Shown here: in pieces, positions 38,101 to 45,971 of the stretch
Position numbering within the stretch: position 1 is the stretch's first letter
Layout of the letters: every line of letters starts with the position of its first letter
NCBI RefSeq assembly: GCF_015706575.1
Contig: NW_024037067.1
Span: 2,153,371 to 2,217,370 of the forward strand
DNA: 64,000 bases
Origin: Patiria miniata
Lineage: Eukaryota; Echinodermata; Asteroidea; Valvatida; Asterinidae
Direction: 5' to 3'
Translations under genes and position numbers: made by a program
The notes under the pieces: generated by a model
The model's input: the letters and a program-made list of their open reading frames with translations, nothing else
What the model was told of the DNA's origin: nothing
Database searches by the model: none

Positions 38101-41100
38101 GGCCTGAAAAGCACGTGCGAACGTGCAATGAATGACTTATGAATATTAAGCAGGCCATCTCAAGCTCGACCAATCAGTGGGTCACAAGGTCATACCATGT
38201 TTGCGTTCCTTGCTCTGTGCTTTGACGATGCATGCAATGGCGACGATCTTTTCGCGTTGTGAAAAATGGAAGTTGTTGGAAACATTAGGTGTACATCAAA
38301 TTCTTAAGATATTAAGGACATCACGTTCATGAGATTTTTTGTAGATGAAGGTTCATTCTTTCCTTTGAGTACATTAACATTTCGGAGACTTTCGTCGTTG
38401 TCAAAAAAACCGGAAATTTCATGACATAAATTTTAGTCGACTTGTCCGTGATATAATATCGTCAAAATTCATCGAAATCATTTTTTTTTTTAGAAAAAAA
38501 ATACCTCGATAGATGTATTTAGTAGGTCTTTAACTACCTGAGACAGCTTTGTTTGTCTTGATCGGTTGCAGTTTGCCATGAAAATTGCGAATTTTCGGAA
38601 GCCCTTCTTACGGCCATCGTTCGCTGGCCTCGCGTTGCGTCAGTTGTCTGGACGAGAAAATAGAGCAGCTACGCGTGACACGGCAACTGACTGGAATGTT
38701 GTTTCCAAACACTGTGATGTCAGTCTCGAAGAAGCCTGTGTATGGTATAGCAGTGCCATTTGCCGACAGAAGCTGGAAATACTTGGGTACGCTACTCAAT
38801 TGGAAACCCCGCACCTTCAAATGTTTATCATAGTAATCACTCTTAATTGAAGTGACCATCGAACCTGTATCTAGAAGGCAAGGCACCTGTTGCCCGCTAA
38901 ACGATGTATCTTCAATAAAACACTCAGCTGCTGCCTTGCCTGTAAATTCCTTTGCTCCACAGTCTAGAGAGCCTTCTTCCCCCCCCCCCCACCTCCCCTC
39001 GCTGTCTGGCTCAAAACAGTAGAGGGAGCTAGTTTCCCGTCATGTTATTAGATGTGCCTTGAGTGGTGTGGTGGTTGGCAGTTGGTGGGCCTGAGTGAGT
39101 TGATAGTTGTTCTGGGGTCCATGACGAGGGGCTAGGCAGTCCCGGGAGAAGTGACCCGGTTTGCCACAGTTGTAGCACATTAGGGTCATCTGTGTACCTG
39201 TCTGAAAGTTTGGTGTGTTGTTTTGCCAGCCAATGGCTGCTCCGTGGGACGCGCTTGTGGCGTTGAATGGGTGGACAGATGTGTAATGGGGCTGTTGACT
39301 GGGGTAATGAGGAGACATCACCTGAGGGGGCATGGCTGAAGGGAATCCAGCTTGGTTAGTACAATTTTCATCTGATCTTCCAACCTTTTTAAAGGGTCGT
39401 CCTCCCTCGTCTGTATGGCTGATGTGGTTCCTCTCTGCCTGGCCACATCATGATGTGCTTGCTCCCATTCTGCCCTCTTTACAGCCAAATCTTTAAGATC
39501 GCTGATCAATGGACTACAGTCCAGTAGATCTCTGCAGGAGTGGTGAAGCCCCTCGGCCTCGATTCCATCAACAAACTGCTCTTGTATCGTCATCTCTGGG
39601 TTCTTGTATAAGCTTGGATCCTTCTTCTTAAGGCGGTGAAACAGTTTTTCAAGATCAATGCCGAATTGTCGGACCAACTCTCCATGTTGTTGACGGCGCT
39701 CAAGAAATTTACATTGGAGTTCACCACATGTGAGGGATTCCCCATATGATGATTGGAGATAGACCAGGGCCTCTTTTACATTCTTGCCTCCAGAAAGTAA
39801 GGATCTAACCTCGATCTTCGGGCCTGTTCGAAGTTCGTAGAAATTGACCCCTCTGATCCTCGCGAACATTGTATTGATCAAATGCCTTTGTAATCACTGT
39901 CACAAACTCATCTGCTGGGACTGATTTCCCACTGGATTCATCTCGCCCCTCAAAAACTGGGATTCTCCGTTCTGGTGTCATCACCACCTGCATTGACGTG
40001 GCGACTAGAGTTGCAGGTTTGGCCAGTGACTCTTCTCAAACTACCACCTTGTATATTCGATCATCCCAATCTCCATCTGGGGGCAAGGTCATGTTGTTGA
40101 CCCTTTGTAGGATTATGTCGTCCTCACCGTCAGTGTAAGAAAGGCCCGTAGCACCTTCAAAATGACCCTCCAGTGCGTGGACAGGAAGTTTACCCTTAAC
40201 CAGCGCAAACCGCAGATTCTTCTGGTCACCGTGTTGTAATTTAATAGTGGACGTCATGTCTGTTCTCAGTCTGCTTTCTGAAGAGAGACCTGCAGAATAT
40301 TATGTTCAGATTTTTGACCACAATCAGCCTCCGATCGCTTTAAATTGATGTTATATATTGCAAGCCAAGTCAATCCCACTTCTGACTCTTGTGGAGGGGG
40401 TTGGCGTTGTGCCAAGTATTGATTATAAGACACTTGACACCAAGGGGTTCAGATTGACAACAATTGTTTAATTGTGGCTGCAAATGTAAGGTCGATAGGG
40501 CCAAAAAAAAAAATATTAGTTGGTCTCTGGTCAGCGCGCTTGTCGATTTTGATCATCCGCGTCAACCTTTCTTTTTTTTTCAAATTTTTCGTGGTACAGC
40601 GCCCTCTATTGCCGCATTGCCTCAAATTTTTGTTGGCGGCCAGTTGACTTCGTATACCCACCAGGGTGATAGATCCGGTACGAGGTTGATGTTGAACGAA
40701 CGAATGATAGTAGACCATGGGTACGAGGCTGCTGCCAACTGATCAACAACAATGGCGGCTACCGGGCTAGTCAACTACACACGTTTTCGACCCGATGACG
40801 TGAGGTGATTGTGAATAGCGTGTCTAAATACATGAAATATGCCACTTATTTCCGTGTCCTTCATTTGTGGAGTGAAAACTCTTAGACCGTTCGATATTGT
40901 GTCATGTGACGGTACCGGGTACGGTATACTGTGCACATATCTGTGTAAGATGGGACTCTGTACAGTGGCGAGAGATTTTTTTTTAGAGGTCAAGCACGCT
41001 GGATGGAAGGTGACTGCGTGCGATGGTCGGATCATCCCCAAGCTATCCCCCTTACAGAACAAATAAGTGACTGTGCGGAGGCACCAAAAAAAAGCAAAAT

Positions 41101-44100
41101 AATACCCACCTTGTCTGTGCAATCCAAGCTTGAAAAATCAACAACAATCAAACAAAAAAACGCAGCGCCGCATCAATTTCGGAACTTTGGTCTGACCAGA
41201 GACCGACTATTTTTTTTGGGGGGGGGGGGCCTAAGGCAGCGATCAGCGACGGAGGTGGAAATGTGGCATCACCACACTCTGACACATGGTGGCGCCCTCC
41301 AATCTACCGCTACGGACTTACGTTAACGTCTGCAGATGGTCCGGCAACAACACCATCTCCACATAAGTACACACTATTATTTATTATTCATAAATACCTA
41401 AGCCAGTTTACCCATTCCCATTGGTCGAGAGCCCGTCACGTGGCCGGTCTTAAATGGATGATAAAGACATATGGCTGGCTGGTCTTTTCCAGTGAGATGT
41501 GAAATTTGGACTCCTATGAAATCAAGTGCCTTTTACCGTTTAAATGGTTGAAGGTTCACAATCCTCATGTAGGCATGCGGGCAGTACTACAGTGAATCAG
41601 TATTTCATAGTCCGAAATTCACACTACACCAGCCCAACTGTATTTTGCGCGACGTCGTACAGTACGTGCGACACGCGCCAATCTCTTTATAAGGTAAGGA
41701 GTTGTAGAGGGACGTTCCATATTATAGTCAGAGGGCTGTTTCATAAAACATGAAGTAAAATTGTTGAACAAAATGGTTGGCAACGTCTAGTTTTTGACTT
41801 GTTTTGAATTTTTGGACCCAAAAATTTTGTTTTTTGACCGAAAAGGTATTTATGAATGGGAATAAATATGTGCTTGGTGGGTATTAAACACTATGTTTAA
41901 AACCTCCCAAGTACACATTTATTCCCTTATTAAGAATGCATATAGCATCCAAGGTGCCATCTATGCAGTCATCAATGTTTGGATATTGTGCAAATTGAAT
42001 AAAAGTTTGCAATGTAGTATTTTTGTTACTGTGAGCTTTCCTATTGGATATGAAATGCTGTTGTGGGATGCATGCTACACATCTGATGTTCTGCACCTTT
42101 GTGATAATAATGACGTGTAAGATAATATTTAAGTGATGTAAAAATCATTTAATTGATGTCAGATGTAATGTCATTCCTGCCACATACAGGGTGGATCCAA
42201 AAAATGAAACCAAGATATTATTGCTAATTGAAACAGAAGTAGGGCACATGTGAATCAAAGGGACATGTGAATCAAAGGGATCCTCTGCTAGGGTTGAATC
42301 TCCTCTTGAAAATGACACCCTGATCATGTCCTTACATTCACGGTTGACTGAGCAGTGACCAATTTTATGAAAGGGTCTATTGAGAGAATTGCGCCACTTT
42401 TCATGGTGAAATCTCCCCCCCCCCCCCGCCTTAATTGGCAACCATAGCCTTTCACTCTGTGACAAATGACACAAAAACCACAATTGAAAGTGGCGCAATT
42501 CTCTCAATAGACCCTTTCATAAAATTGGTCACTGCTCAGTCAACCGTGAATGTAAGGACATGATCAGGGTGTCATTTTCAAGAGGAGATTCAACCCTGAC
42601 AGAGGATATCTCCCTTTGATTCACATGTGCCCTACTTCTGTTCCAATTAGCAATAATATAGATTTCCCGGCCAAGTTAGCAGATTTGGCAGCCAAATTGG
42701 CGACCAATCACCCATTTTTGCACGAATTTGAATGCACGTGCAATCAATTTCACATTAAAAGCATGCGATTTCACATTTTAATCATGCAATTTCAACAATA
42801 GGGCATTCAAATGCAAATTGCACAAACGAGCATCCAAATTCGCCGGAGCTTCCAGCTGTGTAAGTTTGGTCATTCGAATTCACCATTAAGCAATCATATG
42901 TGGAAATGTCGTTAAGTCGTTTGTTATTTGTTAGAATAAGATAAAGCGCTTTTGTTCCAGTTTGGAAATATAAATATAAAAACCTGTCTCCCACAAGACT
43001 CGCCACTACTCTGATCACCATGCAAACTGTTGGATTGAAGCACTTGAAATATCAATATGCCAGCTCATGGGCATTACATGAGAATTTCAATTGTAGATCG
43101 TGCTCGTTTGATGCTCAAGACTATCTTGAACTTGCAGACAATCTTTGCATGAACAGATATCTACTGCCAGGTCAATTGTAGTAACGTATCAGAGACCTGG
43201 CAGACGGGAAAACCTGCCTAGAGGAGGGGCCAAAAACACAAAACTGGACCACGACATGAAGCAGAAATAATGAAAAGGTGAAAGAAATGAAAAGCCTCGC
43301 ATCGTATACCTTCGTTGACTTTTATTTTGAATGAAAAAAGTGCTAAATAGAATGCGCGGAAATGAAAACGAAAACAAGAATCTCATGCAAACCAAATCAA
43401 CTGCTAGATTGAATGACCACTTGAACCGAATGACAAAACTTCAATTTAGGATGTGTTAAACATGAAAATGTCAGGTCTTCAAACTAATTTGAACGCCTGA
43501 AATCTAATACGAACCACGGGAATGACAGCAGGGCGCTACTTCGCTTCAAATTGGCCGCTATCAAGATGAATTTGAATGCTATTTTTGCGAAATTGGCCGG
43601 GAAAACCTATATCTCAGGGTTTTTTTTTTTTATCCACCCTTTATAATAACATCAGTCTTTATGAATAGACTCCATAAACTGAAGCATGGGATTTTGTTCA
43701 TGTAAGGTCCACAGCATTGTATTTCAAACCTAAAACTGAAAATTGAAAACAGTATGCCGGTATTCTGTACTGACAATGTCACATGTATATTTTCACAGAT
43801 GAATTATGTAGCTGGTTCAAGTGTCACAGGTTGCATGTACGGATTCTGGAATGCATTCAGGATGGAGAAAGCTTTGTCAGGGCAACTGCAATGAATGCAC
43901 TGGTTGATATCTCAAAACAAGAAGACCTGTGGAAGGATTTGTTGCAAACCACTGGAAAGTCCGAGGTAGGTTTGGATTGGTTTGTCTGCTTTAGACTCTG
44001 TATGAACAGTAAATGCTGCTGTGTAACCACTAATTGTTAGCAGTGTCAAGAAAAAATGAGCACAATCTAATTATTTTTACCCTTTTACCTTAATTTCCAG

Positions 44101-44910
44101 ATTGTGTTGGTGGGGGAGTTCATCAACTTTCTTCTTGATGACAGCCCAGGATTTCTTCGACGAGCCACTGTTAACACATATACACAGTGGCTCAAGGTGT
44201 TTCCATGGCTTGAGACTGGTCTTCCTGGGAGATTACAGGGTTCCACTGATGAGGCATGTGTGAGAATGCCACAAAGTAAGGACAACAAGCTGGCAAACAG
44301 AAATGCTACAGAGTTTGCTGAGGAGTCATCTGTGGCATCCCAGATACGGAGTGCTGTCTCCACAGCTATGTTTGATCTTGATTGGGAAGTCAAGCATGGA
44401 GCTTTGATATTCTGGCAAACTCTTCTTGAAATGTGCACACCAGTTAGAATTAACACTACATCTGATGCAAACGAAAGGGAAGAAACTGATCAAGAAAAAC
44501 TCCAGAACTCTGAAGGAAAGGATTTGTGTGAAGTTACCAAAGGTACTGATGATCAGCCAGCTAAACCAATGTTTGAATTTTTGCAATTTCTCAAAGAGGA
44601 AGTACTTATTGGAAAACTTGTTGCGGTTTTAGAGGATGAAGACCCAACAGTGGCAAGAAGGGCATGCCAGATGCTCCTGAACTTATACAATTGCCTTCCA
44701 AAAGAGATGACAGTTGATAAAATGGATGCTTCTGACATGGTAACGTTCATGAAGAAAATGCAAGGGGAACTAGAAATGTTAAACCTAAAAGAACTGCTGG
44801 ACGAGAAAACCAAATTGATGGATACTAATGGAAAGAATCCACTCTCATTACTTCAAGACATTCTTACTGGCACTGAAGAAAATGATTGTAAATTCTTAGA
44901 TTGCTATTGA
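9988..44910 (+). CDS. BRAT1: BRCA1-associated ATM activator 1 (BRAT1), ten coding exons
   Basis: Ten open blocks with GT-AG borders and matching phases give 2988 nt, 995 residues. The translation aligns along its length with human BRAT1 (821 aa) from memory: DDTCLEKLL near the N-terminus, CDPQWAVRDSVISFL in the HEAT-like middle, ESFVRATAMNALVDIS, DLDWEVKHGALIF, and a C-terminus of SLLQDIL...DCY. BRAT1 is a helical-repeat scaffold that binds BRCA1, ATM and the Integrator endonuclease pair INTS9/INTS11. The conserved C-terminal Cys-Tyr is reported to reach the INTS11 active site. An exon-3 insertion carries a basic KRSRLDHGDDKPIKK stretch (residues 270-284), a possible nuclear signal. Joined exons: 9988-10147, 11479-11877, 20755-21355, 21587-21736, 23925-24159, 26903-27095, 30754-30845, 36204-36384, 43799-43965, 44101-44910. 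The start is the first of two adjacent ATGs. Confidence 0.95.
10816..11183. mobile_element. Harbinger-like MITE (GGCC ends, TAA duplication)
   Basis: The ends GGCCCCCCC...AAAG and TTTTTTTGGG...GGCC are inverted, and 3-bp TAA flanks both sides (10813-10815, 11184-11186). Subterminal TTTCTGG words are shared. Similar ends occur at 25218, 31504 and 40499. It lies in BRAT1 intron 1, which otherwise shows only T-rich and A-rich stretches. Confidence 0.7.
11479..11877 (+). CDS. BRAT1: BRAT1 coding exon 2
   Basis: Covers residues 54-186 and the first base of codon 187. The acceptor is ATGCAG|CA and the donor AAG|GTAAGG. It carries helical repeats equivalent to human SFSLRLAGTF (here VFALRLSAIL) and WIQGLRSLA (here WFESARALV). 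An overlapping frame at 11611-11907 is a shadow. Confidence 0.93.
11878..13582. other. Left part of BRAT1 intron 2
   Basis: No gene is seen. It holds an AT-rich run of TTAATTAA-like words at about 12270-12335, a GT-rich microsatellite near 12575-12592, and a CA/GT-rich segment around 13110-13440. Open frames here (12876-13339) show no known domain. Confidence 0.5.
13583..13740. mobile_element. Fragment related to the 19587-19877 TIR element
   Basis: The sequence is the reverse complement of about 19690-19845, sharing AATAGCGCCCTCTGGCGCCC and GCATGCGTGCCTCGTGAGCG-like phrases. Only one terminus (TACTTACCTGTA) is present. Confidence 0.8.
13897..14154. mobile_element. hAT MITE (CAGGCGCGG family), left-truncated copy
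   Basis: It matches the right two thirds of 50022-50431, starting at CTCATGCCATATTTTCAATG and ending with TAGAACCGCGCCTG at 14154. The left terminus is missing. It contains a run of more than 30 C at about 14106-14139, a likely assembly weak point. Confidence 0.85.
18345..18760. repeat. Three tandem copies of about 131 bp
   Basis: ACTAAGACTGTCGGAGTCCT-like words recur at 18383, 18513 and 18644. Each is followed by a GGGCATCAAATCATT-like word and GATCATGACTTT. The copies are diverged. They may belong to terminal repeats of the surrounding retroelement fossil. Confidence 0.85.
18803..18995. repeat. Four tandem copies of about 47 bp
   Basis: CACGACAACCCTGCCATACC-like words start at 18811, 18858, 18906 and 18953. 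Each is followed by CAGGC and a TCTCGCGACA or TTTCATGACA word. Confidence 0.88.
19515..19880. mobile_element. TIR element with splice-like GCTCTACAGGTAAGTA ends
   Basis: The left copy (19587-19634) carries GGTCTACGAACGAATACTTA and the right copy (19829-19877) its complement, with arms of about 48 bp. A further partial copy of the end motif lies at 19523-19560. The interior matches 13583-13740 in reverse. The word CAG|GTAAGTA in the ends is a strong donor look-alike. Confidence 0.8.
19900..20754. other. Right end of BRAT1 intron 2
   Basis: Ordinary AT-rich intron with no gene or element recognised. It ends in the acceptor TTTGTTTCAG at 20745-20754. Confidence 0.6.
20755..21355 (+). CDS. BRAT1: BRAT1 coding exon 3
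   Basis: Covers residues 187-387. It opens with ILDITFQSLEDNCLFVISAA, matching human DTIFSLQGDSSLFVASAA. It then has a polar insertion of about 70 residues, longer than in human, rich in Ser, Gln and Asp and ending in KRSRLDHGDDKPIKK. Helical sequence then resumes. The donor is TAG|GTAAGA, phase 2. Confidence 0.93.
21587..21736 (+). CDS. BRAT1: BRAT1 coding exon 4
   Basis: Residues 387-437, reading NACSDIHVGSKLVAVMIGLP and then VKLMNIHHFKASIQLASDLY, helical-repeat sequence. Intron 3 before it is only 231 bp and free of transposons. The acceptor is CTTTAG and the donor GG|GTAAGT. It enters and leaves in phase 2. Confidence 0.9.
21782..22809. mobile_element. piggyBac-type MITE filled with ATCCTGAATCC words
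   Basis: TTAA lies at both ends (21778-21781, 22810-22813), with inner ends CCCTAAC and GTTAGGG, the layout of piggyBac-like insertions. The interior holds about ten copies of a word near TATCCTGAATCCGCCAAAAT, in both orientations, clustered toward both ends. The middle is a non-coding segment with restriction-site-like GCGC words. It lies in BRAT1 intron 4. Confidence 0.8.
22830..23924. other. Right half of BRAT1 intron 4
   Basis: No gene or clear element. Small open frames at 22879-23064 and 23477-23704 have no recognisable domain. It ends in the acceptor CCTTTGCAG. Confidence 0.5.
23925..24159 (+). CDS. BRAT1: BRAT1 coding exon 5
   Basis: Residues 437-515, including LLRLVMLPVDCLHIPSECHP and LTLLCHSLSAMQRLIDR, comparable to the human AGLLCRTLAHLEEL region. 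The acceptor is TTTGCAG, the donor AGG|GTAAGT, and it ends in phase 0. Confidence 0.92.
24196..24520. mobile_element. piggyBac-type MITE with TTGGAGG words
   Basis: TTAA flanks (24192-24195, 24521-24524) enclose CCCTTACTCT and AGGGTAAGGG ends. The interior repeats words such as TTGGAGG and its complement CTCCAA. It is 325 bp and non-coding, in BRAT1 intron 5. Confidence 0.8.
25218..26354. mobile_element. Harbinger-like element with TAA duplication
   Basis: The ends GGCCATGTTCAGACACCGT and ACGGTGTCTGAACGACCCC are imperfect inverted repeats. TAA flanks both sides (25215-25217, 26355-26357). GTTCAGACATCGTTTTA-like words recur inside at about 25312, 26142 and 26262. Frames at 25483-25830 have no known domain. 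It lies in BRAT1 intron 5. Confidence 0.8.
26903..27095 (+). CDS. BRAT1: BRAT1 coding exon 6
   Basis: Residues 516-580, GLYHVISQHTNLVDQ onward to SIKVTKAALGVAMTTVA, matching human [20 protein letters not shown] in position and pattern. The acceptor is TTTCTGCAG and the donor AGG|GTAAGC. It enters in phase 0 and leaves in phase 1. Confidence 0.92.
27244..28396. mobile_element. hAT element with 8-bp ATATATAC duplication
   Basis: The inverted ends CAGTGATGTAG and CTACAACACTG are flanked by ATATATAC on both sides (27236-27243, 28397-28404). Just inside each end are runs of GGTCTCGA words. The interior keeps a BED-finger open frame. The element is too short (1.15 kb) for a full hAT transposase, so it is non-autonomous. 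It lies in BRAT1 intron 6. A relative lies at 54575-55994. Confidence 0.93.
27418..27831 (+). CDS. Putative BED zinc-finger remnant of hAT transposase
   Basis: 137 codons inside the hAT element. The C-terminal half reads AICRFCKSKLTERAGTNLAF and then TRHLRRVY: the Cys-x2-Cys, spacer and His of a BED finger, the DNA-binding domain at the N-terminus of hAT transposases. The final metal-binding His appears replaced or displaced. No catalytic domain follows. It is most likely a leftover fragment. Confidence 0.5.
   Translation: MGKPQKNQINLYDLTISTLLSKDSIDGGIDSEEQNQIVWYPHVTAFLVTQSPLRYLGTMDCTACAMRAYHIELIKRNMSAHSAVIKFGFKDHTKFHDRKANNLKRSAICRFCKSKLTERAGTNLAFTRHLRRVYKAK
28405..28581. other. Intron 6 spacer
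   Basis: Unremarkable sequence between two transposable elements. Confidence 0.4.
28585..30258. mobile_element. 1.7-kb element with 34-bp perfect TIRs
   Basis: Left end 28585-28618 and right end 30225-30258 are exact inverted repeats beginning GGCCAAACAAAAAAAATGGT. The flanking three bases are TTG and TTA, so a Harbinger-type duplication is possible but imperfect. Frames inside (28807-29007, 29121-29354, 29361-29621, all -) show no transposase motif I know. It lies in BRAT1 intron 6. Confidence 0.85.
30399..30641. mobile_element. Small TTAA-flanked MITE
   Basis: TTAA (30395-30398, 30642-30645) flanks CCAGTT and AACTGG ends, a piggyBac-like layout. The 243-bp interior is non-coding. Confidence 0.65.
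30754..30845 (+). CDS. BRAT1: BRAT1 coding exon 7
   Basis: Short exon, residues 580-610, ASLMTLFLQLIAVLKNPESD then PT. It matches human [22 protein letters not shown]. The acceptor is CTGTGCAG and the donor ACT|GTGAGT, ending in phase 0. Confidence 0.9.
31504..31754. mobile_element. Harbinger-like MITE with TAA duplication
   Basis: TAA (31501-31503, 31755-31757) flanks GGCCCAAAAAATAG and the complementary right end. The subterminal AGTTCTGCTTCC and GGAAACCAGAAGCAGAAC are imperfect inverses. Confidence 0.7.
32205..32990 (+). pseudogene. LINE fragment: endonuclease and reverse transcriptase pieces
   Basis: About 32215-32380 encodes IPVVEQLYLLGEFNARVGSD followed by HNSWPSCIAHVGVGKL, the endonuclease pattern of RTE/Jockey-type LINEs. 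About 32630-32860 encodes a piece near YPERQCGFRAERL and then FSIVFDLRQLQEKCREQ, a reverse-transcriptase N-terminal part. Between them lie a frame change and a deletion of several hundred bases relative to an intact ORF, and the catalytic FADD-type box is absent. It is a dead copy. Confidence 0.75.
33070..34560 (+). mobile_element. Ty3/Gypsy retroelement fossil (pol pieces)
   Basis: Pieces in pol order are recognisable: a protease-region end near 33100-33260 (FQVVNVPGPAINGFP), a reverse-transcriptase region near 33500-33750, a later RT/RNase H region near 33960-34290, and a pre-integrase stretch near 34380-34480 (ADAPGRLPNPS). No LTRs, gag or integrase core are visible. It is heavily broken and old, and lies between the arms of the 30878-35420 element. 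Confidence 0.8.
35424..36203. other. Right end of BRAT1 intron 7
   Basis: No gene or element recognised, apart from a C run at about 35771-35788. It ends in the acceptor TTTCCCCAG at 36195-36203. Confidence 0.5.
36204..36384 (+). CDS. BRAT1: BRAT1 coding exon 8
   Basis: Residues 611-671. VTKRMCDPQWAVRDSVISFL is the best-conserved block of the family (human KRLCHPCWEVRDSALEFL). It forms a HEAT repeat. The acceptor is CCCCAG and the donor ACTG|GTATGA, phase 1. Confidence 0.96.
36487..40257 (-). mobile_element. Ty3/Gypsy retroelement fossil, antisense in BRAT1 intron 8
   Basis: Read on the - strand from right to left: gag-like frames (40257-39318), a zinc knuckle CYNCGKPGHFSRDC (within 39333-39040), an aspartic protease with LLDTGSMVTS (38886-38608), protease end with GILGMNVL (37625-37404), and the start of reverse transcriptase with CVDYRRLN and MDLTSGFYQV (about 36940-36487). 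The rest of RT, RNase H and integrase is absent, and no LTRs are seen. A foreign segment interrupts the protease region. It is broken in several places but less decayed than the 33070 copy. Confidence 0.88.
37695..38665. other. Insertion inside the Gypsy fossil
   Basis: This roughly 0.95-kb segment has no retroelement coding and separates two protease parts. It has two diverged internal copies of a phrase near TTAGGTGTACATTCAATTCT (37946 and 38287). Its terminal repeats are not clear, so the class is unknown and the borders are approximate. Confidence 0.55.
40499..41231. mobile_element. Harbinger-like MITE, GGCCAAAAAAAA ends
   Basis: The left end GGCCAAAAAAAAAAATATTA and the right end with a G run then GGCC are inverted, with shared subterminal GGTCTCTGGTCAG. 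The flanks are TAG and TAA, so the TWA-type duplication is imperfect. Frames inside (40775-41122, 40839-41066) show no known domain. It lies in BRAT1 intron 8. Confidence 0.7.
41380..41935. mobile_element. ATTCATAAATACC element, solo copy
   Basis: A diverged reverse-complement relative occupies about 56005-57405. Shared phrases include CGAGAGCCCGTCACGTGGCC, GACCGAAAAGGTATTTATGA and GGGAATAAATATGTGCT. It ends in a short hairpin of GGGAATAAATATGTGCTTGG and its partial complement. It is non-coding. Confidence 0.75.
42188..43640. mobile_element. Foldback element with about 170-bp arms and an internal insertion
   Basis: The left arm (42188-about 42400) and right arm (about 42490-42659, resuming at 43609-43640) are inverse copies. 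They share GTGGCGCAATTCTCTCAATA and GAATGTAAGGACATGATCAG. The right arm is interrupted by the 42660-43608 element. The centre is a C run with about 70 bp of spacer. Confidence 0.85.
42660..43608. mobile_element. Nested element with AGATTTCCCGGCCAA ends, ATAT duplication
   Basis: The ends AGATTTCCCGGCCAA and TTGGCCGGGAAAACCT are inverted, and ATAT flanks both sides (42656-42659, 43609-43612). It splits the right arm of the surrounding foldback element. The interior repeats GCAATTTC- and AAATTCGCC-like words. Confidence 0.85.
43799..43965 (+). CDS. BRAT1: BRAT1 coding exon 9
   Basis: Residues 671-726. ILECIQDGESFVRATAMNAL matches human LQLLQDPESYVRASAVTAM, a HEAT-repeat signature. The acceptor is TTTCACAG and the donor GAG|GTAGGT, phase 0. 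Confidence 0.95.
44101..44910 (+). CDS. BRAT1: BRAT1 coding exon 10 (last)
   Basis: Residues 727-995 and the stop TGA. It contains FLLDDSPGFLRRATVNTYTQ (human [20 protein letters not shown]), DLDWEVKHGALIFWQTLL, EDEDPTVARRACQMLLNL, and the terminal block LSLLQDILTGTEENDC ending FLDCY. Human BRAT1 ends [21 protein letters not shown]-like, so the Cys-Tyr tail is kept. Intron 9 before it is only 135 bp. Confidence 0.97.
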   Translation: MVLVGEFINFLLDDSPGFLRRATVNTYTQWLKVFPWLETGLPGRLQGSTDEACVRMPQSKDNKLANRNATEFAEESSVASQIRSAVSTAMFDLDWEVKHGALIFWQTLLEMCTPVRINTTSDANEREETDQEKLQNSEGKDLCEVTKGTDDQPAKPMFEFLQFLKEEVLIGKLVAVLEDEDPTVARRACQMLLNLYNCLPKEMTVDKMDASDMVTFMKKMQGELEMLNLKELLDEKTKLMDTNGKNPLSLLQDILTGTEENDCKFLDCY

Positions 44911-45888
44911 ATGTATTGTAAACACTTTTGTAGACTGTTTATATCATAACCATACAGCTAAGGATTGAATATGTTGATGAAACACACGCATTCAGTTACG
45001 GTATTTCTGCATAGTTAAATTCAGAGTTAACTTATGCTCCATAAATTCTGATTGTAAACAAGTCAATTATATATCACATTTTGAAAAAGATCAAACTCTA
45101 TTATTTTTTTCAGTTCTCTTTTTAAGAGCTAATGCTTGAACATTAGAAATATTGGTGTTATCCCCTTTTCCTCTGAATTCAACACTCAGTGTTGCTTATC
45201 TTGCAGGTTCACTGCACCCTGGAGGCTTTTGTAGGTTCAGGACATTTTCCAACCAAATTTCCAAGGGATGGAGTTAACGAAATCAATTGAACTACATTCC
45301 TTCATTTTGTAATTTACACTTTTGATGAAAATTGAAATTTGACTGCGGCAAAAGAATGGGGAACCAAAAGGTCAATTTTAAGCTAAAAACAAAACAATAT
45401 CATGATTTTAAGTGACAAGGAACAATTTGCAGTGGTGTGTAACTAATAAGGCAGGATGCATGGGGGCATGGGTCTTCCCACTTGAGTCCTGCCCCCCCCC
45501 CCCTTTCAGAATCTGGGAAAGGCAACATGAGCTTTTCATTGTTGAAATGAAAACGATGCTCCAATTAAAGCCACTCCCATTATTGATGGTTATTGTTAAA
45601 TGGAAGGCAACACTTTAAAGTCTAGTTTCCCACTTTATTGTGCAAGTGCTTTCCAATAATTATACTTCAAGTTTTAGTCCTTTAAAATATTGCCAGGGTT
45701 TGTTGATAAAGGGATTTGAGAAACACTTAAATCGCACAAGTTTTAAATAGATTGTCCAGAACAGGTGTGCAGTCCAATCAAACAAAAAAAGCCTTAAAAA
45801 TTGCCCTCTGCTTGAAGAAATAGACTTAATTCACGTTCCTCAATAGTAGACCGATTTTGTATTTATGGCTGTGGTTGTCAAATATGCT

Positions 45889-45894
45889 AATAAA
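45889..45894 (+). promoter_or_regulatory. Candidate poly(A) signal of BRAT1
   Basis: AATAAA about 980 bp after the stop. A weaker ATTAAA lies earlier at about 45563. The choice between them is not determined by the sequence. Confidence 0.25.
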
Positions 45895-45971
45895 TAACAT
45901 ACCAAAGAAAGTATCCAAAAAAATTACACATTTCAGAGTACATGTGTATGTATTTTACCCAAATTTAGGAG

